NCBI RefSeq assembly: GCF_047638075.1
Contig: NZ_JBLJBV010000052.1
Location: 20,693 to 84,692 of the forward strand
Origin: UBA6197 sp047638075
Lineage (GTDB): Bacteria > Pseudomonadota > Alphaproteobacteria > Rhodobacterales > Rhodobacteraceae
Direction of reading: 5' to 3'
DNA length: 64,000 bases
In this document: in pieces, positions 1 through 8,629 of the stretch
Layout of the letters: every line of letters begins with the position of its first letter
Position numbering within the stretch: position 1 is the first letter of the stretch
Position numbers and translations under genes: made by a program
Notes under the pieces: model-generated
Seen by the model: the letters and a program-made list of their open reading frames with translations, nothing else
Told to the model about the DNA's origin: nothing
Database searches by the model: none

Positions 1-5
1 GCAGG

Positions 6-812
6 ATGCGAGGGTTGGTTTTGGCACTGGGGCTGCTGGCGGCCTCACCGGCGCTGGCGCAAGACCAGTCGCTTGCCGATATCCGGGTAGAGCTGGGCCA
101 GTTGTCGGCGCAGATTCAGGGCTTGCGCGGCGAATTGGTGGCGTCGGGGCAATCGGGGATGCAGGCGGCAGGCGGGGCATCGGCCCTTGAGCGGATGGAT
201 ACGATGGAGGCGGCGCTGGCGCGGCTGACCGCGCAGGCCGAAGGGTTGGAAAACCGGATCAACCGGGTGGTGTCTGATGGCACCAACCGGTTGGGCGATC
301 TGGAATTCCGCCTGTGCGAACTGGAGCCCGGCTGCGACATCGCGGCCATTGGCACCACGCCGCCCTTGGGCGGTGGTGGGTCCGTCGCGGCACCTGCTGC
401 CCCCATACCCTCGGCCGGGCCGGCCATGGCAATGAATGAGCAGGCAGATTTTGACCGGGCCAAGGAGGTGCTCGGTCAAGGTGACTTTCGCGGCGCCGCT
501 GACCTCTTTGCGGCCTATGCCGAAACCTATCCGGGCGGTGCGCTAAGCGAAGAGGCGATGTATCTGCGCGCCGATGCGCTGCGTCAAGCGGGCGAAGAGG
601 CCAAGGCCGCGCGGGCGTTTCTGGATGCGTTTTCAGCCGCGCCCAACGGTGTGCGTGCGCCTGACAACCTGCTGAACCTTGGCAAATCGCTGGGCAATCT
701 GGGCCAGAAACAAGAGGCCTGCGCGACCCTGGCCGAGGTGGGTGTGCGGTTCCCGCAAGCCCCGGCGATGATCGAGGCGGGGGCCTCGATGCGCGCGCTT
801 GGCTGTCAGTGA
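6..812 (+). CDS. cpoB: Tol-Pal system protein YbgF/CpoB
   Basis: A 268-residue periplasmic protein. A signal peptide is visible at residues 1-18 (hydrophobic stretch ending ASPALAQ). It is followed by an N-terminal coiled coil (about residues 22-100, rich in L/R/E heptads) that trimerises in this family, a Pro/Gly/Ala linker, and a C-terminal TPR region (about 145-268, starting FDRAKEVLGQGDFRGAADLF). CpoB links Tol-Pal outer-membrane constriction to peptidoglycan synthesis during division. The start has GCAGG just upstream and lies at the window edge, so the expected pal/tolB neighbours would be off-window to the left. The TGA stop overlaps the GTG start of tilS, so the two are probably co-transcribed. 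Family assignment is firm; the coupling role is inferred from the family. Confidence 0.9.
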   Translation: MRGLVLALGLLAASPALAQDQSLADIRVELGQLSAQIQGLRGELVASGQSGMQAAGGASALERMDTMEAALARLTAQAEGLENRINRVVSDGTNRLGDLEFRLCELEPGCDIAAIGTTPPLGGGGSVAAPAAPIPSAGPAMAMNEQADFDRAKEVLGQGDFRGAADLFAAYAETYPGGALSEEAMYLRADALRQAGEEAKAARAFLDAFSAAPNGVRAPDNLLNLGKSLGNLGQKQEACATLAEVGVRFPQAPAMIEAGASMRALGCQ

Positions 813-2077
813 CGGGCAGCGGCGGGCGTTTTTCGGACCTGACGGCGCAGATCCGTGCGGTAGTTGCGCCCGGTCGGTTTTCCCGGCTGGGCGTCGCGGT
901 TTCCGGGGGGGGCGATTCTGTCGCACTTTTGCACCTTCTGGCCGCCCAACCTGACCGACCGGCGCTTAATGCGGTGACGGTAGATCACGGTTTGCGCCCG
1001 GAAGCCGCGTCAGAGGCGGCTGCGGTGGCGCAGCTTTGTGCCGGCCTTGGCGTGCCGCATGAAACACTGCGCTGGCAGGGCTGGGACGGGCGCGGAAACC
1101 TGTCCGATGCGGCCCGGCGCGCCCGCTATACGCTGATGGCAGACTGGGCCCGCGCCCATGATGTCGAGGCGGTAGCGTTGGGTCATACTGCCGACGATCA
1201 GGCCGAAACCTTTCTGATGCGGCTGGCGCGCGGTGCCGGGCTGGACGGGCTGTCTGCAATGGCGACTGAACGAGCAGCTTGGGGGGCACTGTGGCTGCGC
1301 CCGCTTTTGGCGGCACCGCGCGCCGATCTGCGCGCGTTTTTGCGCGACTTGGGTGCGCAATGGGCCGAAGACCCCAGCAATGACGACCCCAGCTATGACC
1401 GTGTTCGCGCCCGTGCCGTGCTGACCGCGCTGGCCCCCTTGGGGATCAGCGTTGGCGGGATTGCGGATGTGACGGCGCATCTGCGCGAGGTGCGCGAGGT
1501 GGTTGCGCGCGCCACCTACATCGCCGCGCAGCAGATCTTGCGGGTTGAGGTGGGCGATCTGCTGTTTGATCGCGCCGGCTTTGCCAGCCATCCGCCCGAA
1601 CTGCGCCGCCGCCTTCTGGCGCAAGGGCTGCGCTGGGTGGCCTCGGCTGATTACGCGCCCCGCGCAGCGCCGCTTGCCGATTTGATCAAAACCATTCTGG
1701 CCGGGGGCACGGCCACGCTGCATGGTTGCCTTGTGCTGCAAGAGGGGCCTTGGTTTCGCATCTGCCGCGAGCCGGTGGCCGTTGCAAACTGTCGCGCAGC
1801 GCCCGGCGCGCTTTGGGATGGGCGGTGGCGGTTGACCGGGCCTGATGAGAAACGATGCGAAATCAGGGCGTTGGGTGACGTCGGTTTGCGACTTTGCCCA
1901 AATTGGCGCAGCCAGCCCCGCCCGCGTGCGGCGCTGTTGGCCGATCCGGCAGTGTGGCGCGAGGGGGAATTGGTGGCCGCGCCGCTTGCCGGAATGGGGC
2001 AGAATTGGTCGGCGGAACTTGGCCATGGGGGGCGCGGTGGGGCAGATGATTTCCTTTCTGCGCTTTTATCGCATTGA
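809..2077 (+). CDS. tilS: tRNA(Ile)-lysidine synthase TilS
   Basis: A 422-residue ATP-dependent ligase that converts C34 of the CAU-anticodon tRNA-Ile to lysidine, so that it reads AUA and is charged with Ile. The PP-loop signature SGGGDS lies at residues 33-38, inside VAVSGGGDSVALLHLL. The family HTADDQAETFLMRL segment lies at about residues 129-142. The C-terminal part (after about 220) is the less conserved tRNA-binding region. The start is GTG, overlapping the cpoB stop as GTGA. TilS upstream of FtsH is a common bacterial order. Confidence 0.95.
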   Translation: MTGSGGRFSDLTAQIRAVVAPGRFSRLGVAVSGGGDSVALLHLLAAQPDRPALNAVTVDHGLRPEAASEAAAVAQLCAGLGVPHETLRWQGWDGRGNLSDAARRARYTLMADWARAHDVEAVALGHTADDQAETFLMRLARGAGLDGLSAMATERAAWGALWLRPLLAAPRADLRAFLRDLGAQWAEDPSNDDPSYDRVRARAVLTALAPLGISVGGIADVTAHLREVREVVARATYIAAQQILRVEVGDLLFDRAGFASHPPELRRRLLAQGLRWVASADYAPRAAPLADLIKTILAGGTATLHGCLVLQEGPWFRICREPVAVANCRAAPGALWDGRWRLTGPDEKRCEIRALGDVGLRLCPNWRSQPRPRAALLADPAVWREGELVAAPLAGMGQNWSAELGHGGRGGADDFLSALLSH

Positions 2078-2158
2078 ACCTGCGCGCTGAATGCCTATTT
2101 TCAGATCAACAGGTGCCCGACTCTGTCGCGGCGCCAATTGGATATTGGAGGATTCCTC

Positions 2159-4057
2159 TTGGGTAATGCACGCAATCTTGCCTTCTGGGCTGTGCTGTTC
2201 CTGTTGATACTGGCGCTGTTCAACCTGTTTGGTGATGGTCAAAGTGCGGTGAATGCGCGTTCGGTCAGCTATTCGGACTTTATCAGCCGTGTCGACAAGG
2301 GCGATGTTGCCAGCGTTAAACTGGATGGCGAGGTGGTGACCTTCGTCGGCAAGGACAACACGCAGTATACAACGATCAAACCCGCCAGCGACGATATTTC
2401 GGACCGGCTTATCGCCAAGAATGTTGAGGTTCGGGTTGAACGGCAGGAACAGTCGGGCTTCATGTCGCTGCTGGGCGTGTGGCTACCGTTCCTTGTGCTG
2501 ATCGGGATCTGGATCTTCTTCATGAACCGAATGCAGGGCGGCGGCAAAGGCGGCGCGATGGGTTTTGGCAAGTCGCGCGCCAAACTGCTGACGGAAAAGC
2601 ATGGCCGCGTGACCTTTGACGATGTGGCCGGCATCGACGAGGCCAAGGAAGAGCTGGAAGAGATTGTCGAGTTTTTGCGCAACCCGCAAAAGTTTAGCCG
2701 TCTTGGCGGTAAAATTCCCAAGGGCGCGCTGCTGGTTGGCCCGCCGGGCACCGGTAAAACGCTGCTGGCGCGCGCGATTGCGGGCGAGGCGGGGGTGCCC
2801 TTCTTTACCATCTCGGGATCGGATTTTGTGGAAATGTTCGTGGGTGTCGGCGCATCGCGTGTGCGCGACATGTTTGAGCAGGCCAAGAAAAACGCCCCCT
2901 GCATCGTCTTTATCGACGAGATTGACGCCGTGGGCCGTTCGCGCGGCGTAGGCATCGGCGGGGGCAATGATGAGCGTGAACAGACGCTGAACCAGCTACT
3001 GGTGGAAATGGACGGGTTTGAGGCCAACGAGGGTATCATCATCATCGCCGCAACCAACCGCCGCGATGTACTGGACCCGGCGTTGCTGCGGCCGGGCCGT
3101 TTTGATCGCCAAATCCACGTTCCGAACCCCGACATCAAAGGTCGTGAAAAAATTCTGAACGTTCACGCCCGCAAGGTGCCGCAGGGCCCGGACGTTGAAT
3201 TGCGCCTGATTGCGCGCGGAACCCCCGGTTTTTCGGGGGCGGACCTTGCCAACCTGGTCAATGAGGCCGCGCTGATGGCCGCCCGTGTGGGCCGCCGTTT
3301 CGTGACGATGGAAGATTTCGAGTCTGCCAAGGACAAGGTGATGCTGGGGGTTGAACGCCGCAGCATGGTTCTGACGCCCGAGCAAAAGGAAAAGACCGCC
3401 TACCACGAGGCCGGCCACGCCATCGTTGGCATGGCGATGCCGAAATGCGACCCGGTCTACAAAGCCACGATCATTCCACGCGGCGGCGCCTTGGGAATGG
3501 TGGTCAGTCTGCCCGAAATGGACCGGCTGAACATGCACAAGGACGAGGCCAAACAACGCATCGCCATGACCATGGCCGGCAAGGCCGCCGAAATCATCAA
3601 ATATGGTGAGGAAGGTGTGTCGAACGGCCCTGCGGGCGACATCCAGCAGGCCTCGGGGCTGGCGCGGGCAATGGTGATGCGCTGGGGCATGTCCGACAAG
3701 GTCGGCGCAGTAGATTATGCCGAGGCGCATGAGGGCTATTCCGGAAATACCGGGGGGTTCTCGGTATCTGCCTCAACCAAAGAGTTGATAGAGCAAGAGG
3801 TCAAGGACCTGATCGACGAAGGCTATGCCTTGGCCTACAAGGTTCTTGAGGAAAAATCGGTCGAGTTTGAGCGGCTTGCACAGGGTCTTTTGGAATATGA
3901 AACCCTGACTGGCGAGGAAATCCGCCGGATCGTGCGTGGCGAGGCAATCGGGGGCGATGACATGACGCCGCCTTCTGGCAACGTGCCTTCGGTTTCGGCG
4001 GTCCCCAAAACAAAACCGGCTGCCCCGAAGGGCGCCGAGCCTGAACCCTCGGTTTGA
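2159..4057 (+). CDS. ftsH: ATP-dependent zinc metalloprotease FtsH
   Basis: A membrane-anchored AAA+ protease that degrades misfolded membrane proteins and regulatory proteins such as sigma-32. Two N-terminal membrane segments (about residues 4-24 and 105-125) flank a periplasmic domain. Walker A GPPGTGKT is at about 194-201, Walker B/SRH follow (IVFIDEIDAVGRSRG, RRDVLDPALLRPGRFD), and the zinc site HEAGH is near 415, with the third ligand in GPAGDIQ near 492. I chose a TTG start at 2159 because GGAGGA (2147-2152) lies 6 nt upstream and the protein then begins with the family-like GNARNLAFW. An in-frame TTG at 2138 has no such site. This gives 632 residues. Confidence 0.96.
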   Translation: MGNARNLAFWAVLFLLILALFNLFGDGQSAVNARSVSYSDFISRVDKGDVASVKLDGEVVTFVGKDNTQYTTIKPASDDISDRLIAKNVEVRVERQEQSGFMSLLGVWLPFLVLIGIWIFFMNRMQGGGKGGAMGFGKSRAKLLTEKHGRVTFDDVAGIDEAKEELEEIVEFLRNPQKFSRLGGKIPKGALLVGPPGTGKTLLARAIAGEAGVPFFTISGSDFVEMFVGVGASRVRDMFEQAKKNAPCIVFIDEIDAVGRSRGVGIGGGNDEREQTLNQLLVEMDGFEANEGIIIIAATNRRDVLDPALLRPGRFDRQIHVPNPDIKGREKILNVHARKVPQGPDVELRLIARGTPGFSGADLANLVNEAALMAARVGRRFVTMEDFESAKDKVMLGVERRSMVLTPEQKEKTAYHEAGHAIVGMAMPKCDPVYKATIIPRGGALGMVVSLPEMDRLNMHKDEAKQRIAMTMAGKAAEIIKYGEEGVSNGPAGDIQQASGLARAMVMRWGMSDKVGAVDYAEAHEGYSGNTGGFSVSASTKELIEQEVKDLIDEGYALAYKVLEEKSVEFERLAQGLLEYETLTGEEIRRIVRGEAIGGDDMTPPSGNVPSVSAVPKTKPAAPKGAEPEPSV

Positions 4058-4064
4058 GGCGCTG

Positions 4065-4844
4065 ATGAGCAAGCCCGACTGGAGCCCCGAAATCTATTCC
4101 CGGTTTCGGGGCTTGCGGCTGCGCCCCGCGCTGGATCTGCTGACCCGCGTGCCTGCGCTACCCAAGGGGGATGTGATTGACCTTGGATGCGGCAATGGGG
4201 CGGTAGGGGCCGCGTTGGCCAAGCGTTTTTCCGGGCATAGGTTGATCGGGCTTGATGCTTCGCCTGCGATGTTGGCCGCTGCAGCCGCGACGGGCGCTTA
4301 TAAACGTTGCCTTTCGGCCGATGTGGCGACGTGGGAACCTGCAAAACCTGTGGCGCTGATCTTTTCCAACGCGATGCTGCATTGGCTGAGCGGGCATGAG
4401 GTCTTGTTGCCCCGTCTGGCCAGCTTCGTGGCGCCCGGCGGCACGTTGGCAGTGCAGATGCCGCGCCAGTTTGGGGCGCCTTCGCATCGGTTTTTACGGG
4501 ATTTTGCGGCTGAGATGTTTCCTGACCGATTTGATTTCACCGGCTGGCAGCCGCCGGTGAATAGCGCGGTCGAGTATCACCGCTTGCTGGCACCGTTGGG
4601 CCAGGCAGACGTTTGGGAAACCGACTATGTGCACCGGCTGGAGCCTGACAAGGACGCGCACCCGGTGCGTCGCTTTACTGAAAGCACGGCGATGCGCCCG
4701 TTTCTGGAACCATTGTCCGCGCCCGAGTTGGCCGAATTCACAAACCGCTACGATGCCGCCCTGGCAGCGGCCTACCCAACAGAGCCCGATGGTGCGGTCT
4801 TGTTCCCGTTTCGCCGTGTGTTCTTTACCGTGACGGTGTCTTGA
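4065..4844 (+). CDS. class I SAM methyltransferase, trans-aconitate 2-methyltransferase-like
   Basis: A 259-residue Rossmann-fold methyltransferase. SAM motif I is VIDLGCGNGAVGAAL (about residues 37-51) and the acidic end of strand 2 is LIGLDASPAML. The opening WSPEIYSRFRGLRLRPALDLL and the FSNAMLHWL segment resemble trans-aconitate methyltransferase (Tam), which esterifies trans-aconitate. Related BioC-type or other small-molecule methyltransferases cannot be excluded. It starts 7 nt after ftsH, and its TGA overlaps the ATG of the next gene, so it probably belongs to the same transcript. Confidence 0.75.
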   Translation: MSKPDWSPEIYSRFRGLRLRPALDLLTRVPALPKGDVIDLGCGNGAVGAALAKRFSGHRLIGLDASPAMLAAAAATGAYKRCLSADVATWEPAKPVALIFSNAMLHWLSGHEVLLPRLASFVAPGGTLAVQMPRQFGAPSHRFLRDFAAEMFPDRFDFTGWQPPVNSAVEYHRLLAPLGQADVWETDYVHRLEPDKDAHPVRRFTESTAMRPFLEPLSAPELAEFTNRYDAALAAAYPTEPDGAVLFPFRRVFFTVTVS

Positions 4845-5443
4845 TGCCCGCGCTTTTAGCCACGAAATTCAGCGCCAGCGTGGTTTGGCTGGGGCGGGTC
4901 ATCAAACGTGAAACCGCGTTGGCGTCGGTTCCTGTTGACCGGCTTTGGTGCAGTTTTGACGGGCCCGAGGGCGAAGATCACGCTGGGATGACGCGGCCAT
5001 CATGTTCACGCATGACGCAGCAATATCCGCTGGGGACAACCATTCGCAACACGCGCCAAATGTCGATCATATCGGAGGAGGAATTGATCGCCATCGCTGC
5101 CGAGATGGGGTTGGAAACGCTTGCCCCTGAATGGCTAGGGGCGACGGTGGTGTTGCGCGGGTTGCCCGCGTTGACACAATTGCCGCCCTCTTCGCGGCTG
5201 CAAGTGGCGGATGGGGTGACGCTGGTGGTTGATATGGAGAACCGCCCCTGCACGCTGGTTTCGCGGGTCATCGAGACACATCGCCCCGGCTTTGGTGCGC
5301 GTTTCAAGCCGGCCGCAACCGCACGGCGCGGCGTTACCGCATGGGTCGAGCGCGAAGGCGCGCTGTGCCTGGGCGATACCGTTCGCCTGCATGTCCCCGA
5401 TCAGCCGGTCTGGCCACATCTGGCCGCTGCGCGCGCAGACTAA
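4844..5443 (+). CDS. MOSC-domain protein
   Basis: A 199-residue protein resembling MOSC-domain proteins (the molybdenum-cofactor-sulfurase C-terminal fold). Supporting segments are IRNTRQMSIISEEELIAIAAEMGL in the middle (near 70-90), LAPEWLGATVVLRGL, and the metal/sulfur-handling-like region near the C-terminus (RRGVTAWVEREGALCLGDTVRL). Stand-alone MOSC proteins often act in molybdenum cofactor or thio-compound handling, but the substrate here is unknown. The ATG overlaps the stop of the methyltransferase gene (TGATG-type overlap), indicating translational coupling. A TTG just upstream at 4841 is a less likely start. Confidence 0.75.
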   Translation: MPALLATKFSASVVWLGRVIKRETALASVPVDRLWCSFDGPEGEDHAGMTRPSCSRMTQQYPLGTTIRNTRQMSIISEEELIAIAAEMGLETLAPEWLGATVVLRGLPALTQLPPSSRLQVADGVTLVVDMENRPCTLVSRVIETHRPGFGARFKPAATARRGVTAWVEREGALCLGDTVRLHVPDQPVWPHLAAARAD

Positions 5444-5545
5444 GCCGCGCAGGCGGCACGCTATTTGTCGTAATTTTGCAGCGCGATGACGTTGAACCGG
5501 GTAGGCTTCCTGAAAACCAAGCATCAGCCTTCGCGAGGGACTGCC

Positions 5546-7222
5546 ATGACCGTCAAAACCGATATCGAAATTGCCCGCACCGCTAAAAAGCTTCCAATGC
5601 CTGAAATCGCTGCAAAGCTTGGCATCCCGGAAACGGCCCTGATTCCCTACGGGCGCGACAGGGCCAAACTTGATCGTGATTTCATCTCGGGGCTCGGGGC
5701 GCGTCCTGACGGCAAACTCATCCTTGTGACCGCGATCAACCCGACACCCGCGGGCGAGGGCAAGACCACGACAACCGTCGGCCTGGGCGATGCACTGTCA
5801 CGGATAGGCAAGCGCACGGCGATCTGCATCCGCGAGGCGAGCCTTGGGCCAAACTTCGGGATGAAAGGCGGCGCGGCAGGCGGTGGCCACGCCCAGATCG
5901 TGCCGATGGAGGAAATGAACCTGCATTTCACCGGCGATTTTCACGCCATAACCAGCGCGCACAACCTGCTTTCAGCGATGATTGACAACCATATCTACTG
6001 GGGGAACAGCCTGGAGATTGACGACCGCCGGATTGTCTGGCGCCGCGTGATGGATATGAACGACCGCGCGTTACGCGATATCGTTGTGGGGCTTGGCGGC
6101 GTGATGAACGGTTTTCCACGCCAGACCGGATTTGACATCACCGTGGCCTCAGAGGTCATGGCAATCTTGTGCCTTTCCAGGGATTTGAAAGACTTGCAAA
6201 AGCGCCTGGGTGACATCGTCGTGGCCTACAGCCGCGACAAGGCGCCCATTTATTGCCGTGATCTGAAGGCAGATGGTGCGATGACTGTATTGCTGCGCGA
6301 CGCGCTTCAGCCGAATTTGGTGCAGACGCTGGAAAATACCCCCGCCTTCGTGCATGGCGGACCATTTGCCAATATCGCGCATGGTTGCAACAGTGTCGTG
6401 GCAACGCAAACGGCGCTGAAACTGGCCGACTATGTTGTCACCGAGGCGGGTTTCGGGGCTGATTTAGGGGCCGAGAAATTCTTTGACATCAAATGCCGAA
6501 AGGCGGGTCTGCAACCAGCAGCGGCGGTGATCGTTGCAACCGTGCGCGCCATGAAAATGAACGGCGGTGTGGCAAAGGCCGATCTTGGTCTGGAAAACGT
6601 AGGCGCGGTTATCAAAGGATGCCCCAATCTGGGCCGCCATATCGCCAATACCAAAGGGTTTGGGGTGCCGGTTCTGGTGGCGATCAATCATTTCACCACC
6701 GATACCAAGGCCGAGATTGCCGCCGTCAGGGAATACGTCGCCCAGCAAGGCGCCGAGGCGGTCTTGTGCCATCACTGGGCCAAAGGCGGGGCAGGGGCCG
6801 AGGATCTGGCGCAAAAAGTCGTGGCGCTGGTTGATAGCAGTCAGGGCAATTTTGCGCCGCTCTACCCCGATGAGATGGGGTTATTTGACAAGATCGACAC
6901 TATCGCGCGGCGCATCTATCACGCGGGCGAGGTGATCGCTGACAAAGCGGTCCGCGATCAGCTGCACGCCTGGGAGGCGGCCGGCTACGGCCATCTGCCG
7001 GTCTGCATGGCAAAAACGCAATACTCATTCAGCACCGACCCCGCCTTGCGCGGCGCGCCCACCGGTCACACCCTGCCGATACGCGAGGTGCGACTGTCAG
7101 CGGGGGCGGGCTTTGTCGTGGTGATCTGTGGCGAAATCATGACCATGCCCGGTCTGCCGCGCACCCCCAGCGCCGAGACGATCGGGCTGAATAAATCGGG
7201 CGACGTGGAAGGCTTGTTCTAG
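5546..7222 (+). CDS. fhs: formate--tetrahydrofolate ligase
   Basis: A 558-residue enzyme that makes 10-formyl-THF from formate, THF and ATP. The ATP-binding P-loop is in TPAGEGKTTTTVGLGDAL (about residues 67-84), followed by the conserved LREP-like segment here written IREASLGPNFGMKGGAAGGG. I chose the ATG at 5546 because GAGGGA (5535-5540) lies 5 nt upstream and the protein then starts like its family (MTVKTDIEIARTAKKLPM). An in-frame ATG at 5486 would add an unconserved leader. With folD downstream it completes a formate-to-methylene-THF route, typical of marine Rhodobacteraceae that oxidise methylated compounds. Confidence 0.96.
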   Translation: MTVKTDIEIARTAKKLPMPEIAAKLGIPETALIPYGRDRAKLDRDFISGLGARPDGKLILVTAINPTPAGEGKTTTTVGLGDALSRIGKRTAICIREASLGPNFGMKGGAAGGGHAQIVPMEEMNLHFTGDFHAITSAHNLLSAMIDNHIYWGNSLEIDDRRIVWRRVMDMNDRALRDIVVGLGGVMNGFPRQTGFDITVASEVMAILCLSRDLKDLQKRLGDIVVAYSRDKAPIYCRDLKADGAMTVLLRDALQPNLVQTLENTPAFVHGGPFANIAHGCNSVVATQTALKLADYVVTEAGFGADLGAEKFFDIKCRKAGLQPAAAVIVATVRAMKMNGGVAKADLGLENVGAVIKGCPNLGRHIANTKGFGVPVLVAINHFTTDTKAEIAAVREYVAQQGAEAVLCHHWAKGGAGAEDLAQKVVALVDSSQGNFAPLYPDEMGLFDKIDTIARRIYHAGEVIADKAVRDQLHAWEAAGYGHLPVCMAKTQYSFSTDPALRGAPTGHTLPIREVRLSAGAGFVVVICGEIMTMPGLPRTPSAETIGLNKSGDVEGLF

Positions 7223-7317
7223 GCTTTGGCCGGGGTTGAGCCTAGGCCAAAATCCTGCGATAGGGTGGCGTGATTTCGCGTGCCGAAACCGTGCCAAAGT
7301 AATCGGAGGGGGCTTCC

Positions 7318-7623
7318 ATGACATCGCCCGACCATATCGCCTGCATGGCCGAACTGCGCACGCAGATCGACGCATTGGACGCGCGCATCGTGGCTCTTCT
7401 GGCCGACAGGGCTGTGCTTATCGACCGCGCAATAGATTTGAAACCGGGCGAGGGTATGCCCGCACGAATCACCACGCGGGTCGAAGAGGTGGTGGCCAAC
7501 GTGCGCGCCTCGGCACAGGCACACAGGCTTGACCCCGATTTGGTCGATGCCCTATGGCGGCAGTTGATCGAATGGTCGATTGAGCGCGAAGAACAGGTTT
7601 TGGGCAAAGGAAATAACGCATGA
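7318..7623 (+). CDS. chorismate mutase, AroQ-type
   Basis: A 101-residue all-alpha protein of the AroQ class, which rearranges chorismate to prephenate. Visible family pattern: ELRTQIDALDARIVALLADR at the N-terminus (Arg14 as the substrate-binding Arg), a Lys near 42, PARITTRVEEVV near 49-60, and the C-terminal helix LVDALWRQLIEWSIEREEQ. Isochorismate-pyruvate lyases share this fold, so exact activity is not certain. GGAGGGGG lies just upstream of the ATG. The last codons overlap folD as ATGA. Its place between two folate genes is notable, since chorismate is also the precursor of the p-aminobenzoate part of folate. Confidence 0.8.
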   Translation: MTSPDHIACMAELRTQIDALDARIVALLADRAVLIDRAIDLKPGEGMPARITTRVEEVVANVRASAQAHRLDPDLVDALWRQLIEWSIEREEQVLGKGNNA

Positions 7624-8510
7624 GTGCCACGGTAATCGACGGCAAGGCGTTCGCGCTTCGTATCCGCGAAAAGGTTGCCGCTCATGTAGCGCGGTTGGCG
7701 GCCGACCATGGAATTACACCGGGTCTGGCGGTTGTGCTGGTGGGACAGGATCCCGCGTCCGAAGTCTATGTGCGCAACAAAGGCAAGCAAACGCTTGAGG
7801 TCGGAATGGCCAGTTTCGAACATAAACTGCCCGCGGACATCTCCGAGCGCGACCTTCTGGCCCTGATCGCGCGGCTGAACGCGGATCCCGCCGTGCATGG
7901 TGTCCTGGTGCAGCTTCCGCTGCCGGCACAGCTGAATTCAGACCTCGTGATCAATGCGATTGACCCGGCCAAAGACGTCGACGGATTTCACATTTCGAAC
8001 GTCGGGCTCCTCGGGACCGGGCAGAAAAGCATGGTGCCCTGCACACCGCTGGGCTGCCTGATGATGTTGCGACACCACCTTGGAAATCTCTCGGGGTTGA
8101 ATGCAGTCGTGGTGGGGCGCAGCAACATTGTGGGTAAACCGATGGCGCAACTGCTGCTGGGCGAAAGCTGCACCGTGACCATCGCACATTCACGCACCAG
8201 GGATCTGGCGGCAGTCTGCCGGGGTGCCGATATTCTGGTCGCCGCAGTGGGTCGCCCCGAAATGATAACCGCAGAGCATGTTCGCCCCGGTGCCACGATC
8301 ATCGACGTGGGCATCAACCGGATCACCCGCAATGGCAAGACCACGCTGGTGGGCGATGTGGACTTTGCCTCGGCCGCGGCTGTGGCGGGCGCAATAACCC
8401 CGGTGCCGGGTGGGGTGGGGCCGATGACAATTGCCTGCCTTCTGGCCAATACGGTTACCGCTTGCTGCCGCGCCAATCGCCTGCCCGAGCCTGACGGGCT
8501 TACGGTTTAG
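7620..8510 (+). CDS. folD: bifunctional methylene-THF dehydrogenase/methenyl-THF cyclohydrolase
   Basis: A 296-residue cytosolic enzyme interconverting methylene-, methenyl- and 10-formyl-THF with NADP. Signatures seen: YVRNKGKQTLEVGM (catalytic Lys region), VQLPLP, the PCTPLG segment, and the Rossmann element VVGRSNIVGKPMAQLLL followed by TIAHSRT. The C-terminal VPGGVGPMTIACLLANT is diagnostic. It overlaps the chorismate mutase gene by 4 nt and is the last gene of the fhs operon. Downstream, 8511-8629 holds T-rich sequence but no hairpin I could confirm. Confidence 0.96.
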   Translation: MSATVIDGKAFALRIREKVAAHVARLAADHGITPGLAVVLVGQDPASEVYVRNKGKQTLEVGMASFEHKLPADISERDLLALIARLNADPAVHGVLVQLPLPAQLNSDLVINAIDPAKDVDGFHISNVGLLGTGQKSMVPCTPLGCLMMLRHHLGNLSGLNAVVVGRSNIVGKPMAQLLLGESCTVTIAHSRTRDLAAVCRGADILVAAVGRPEMITAEHVRPGATIIDVGINRITRNGKTTLVGDVDFASAAAVAGAITPVPGGVGPMTIACLLANTVTACCRANRLPEPDGLTV

Positions 8511-8629
8511 CCCCTCCTGTCTGGCGCCAACGTTTTTTTCAGGACGTGTTCTGGGCCAAAACAAGCCTCCGCTGCTTTTTTTTGGCCTAAATACTCATTT
8601 TACCCCAAATCCCCGACTTGCGCCGGGCG

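Noticed and set aside
1010..2026. Long minus-strand frame opposite tilS
   Set aside because: Antisense shadow of TilS; Arg/Gln-rich translation lacks domains.
2269..3138. Long minus-strand frame opposite ftsH
   Set aside because: Opposite a clear FtsH gene in a high-GC genome where third-position G/C opens antisense frames; no protein family is visible.
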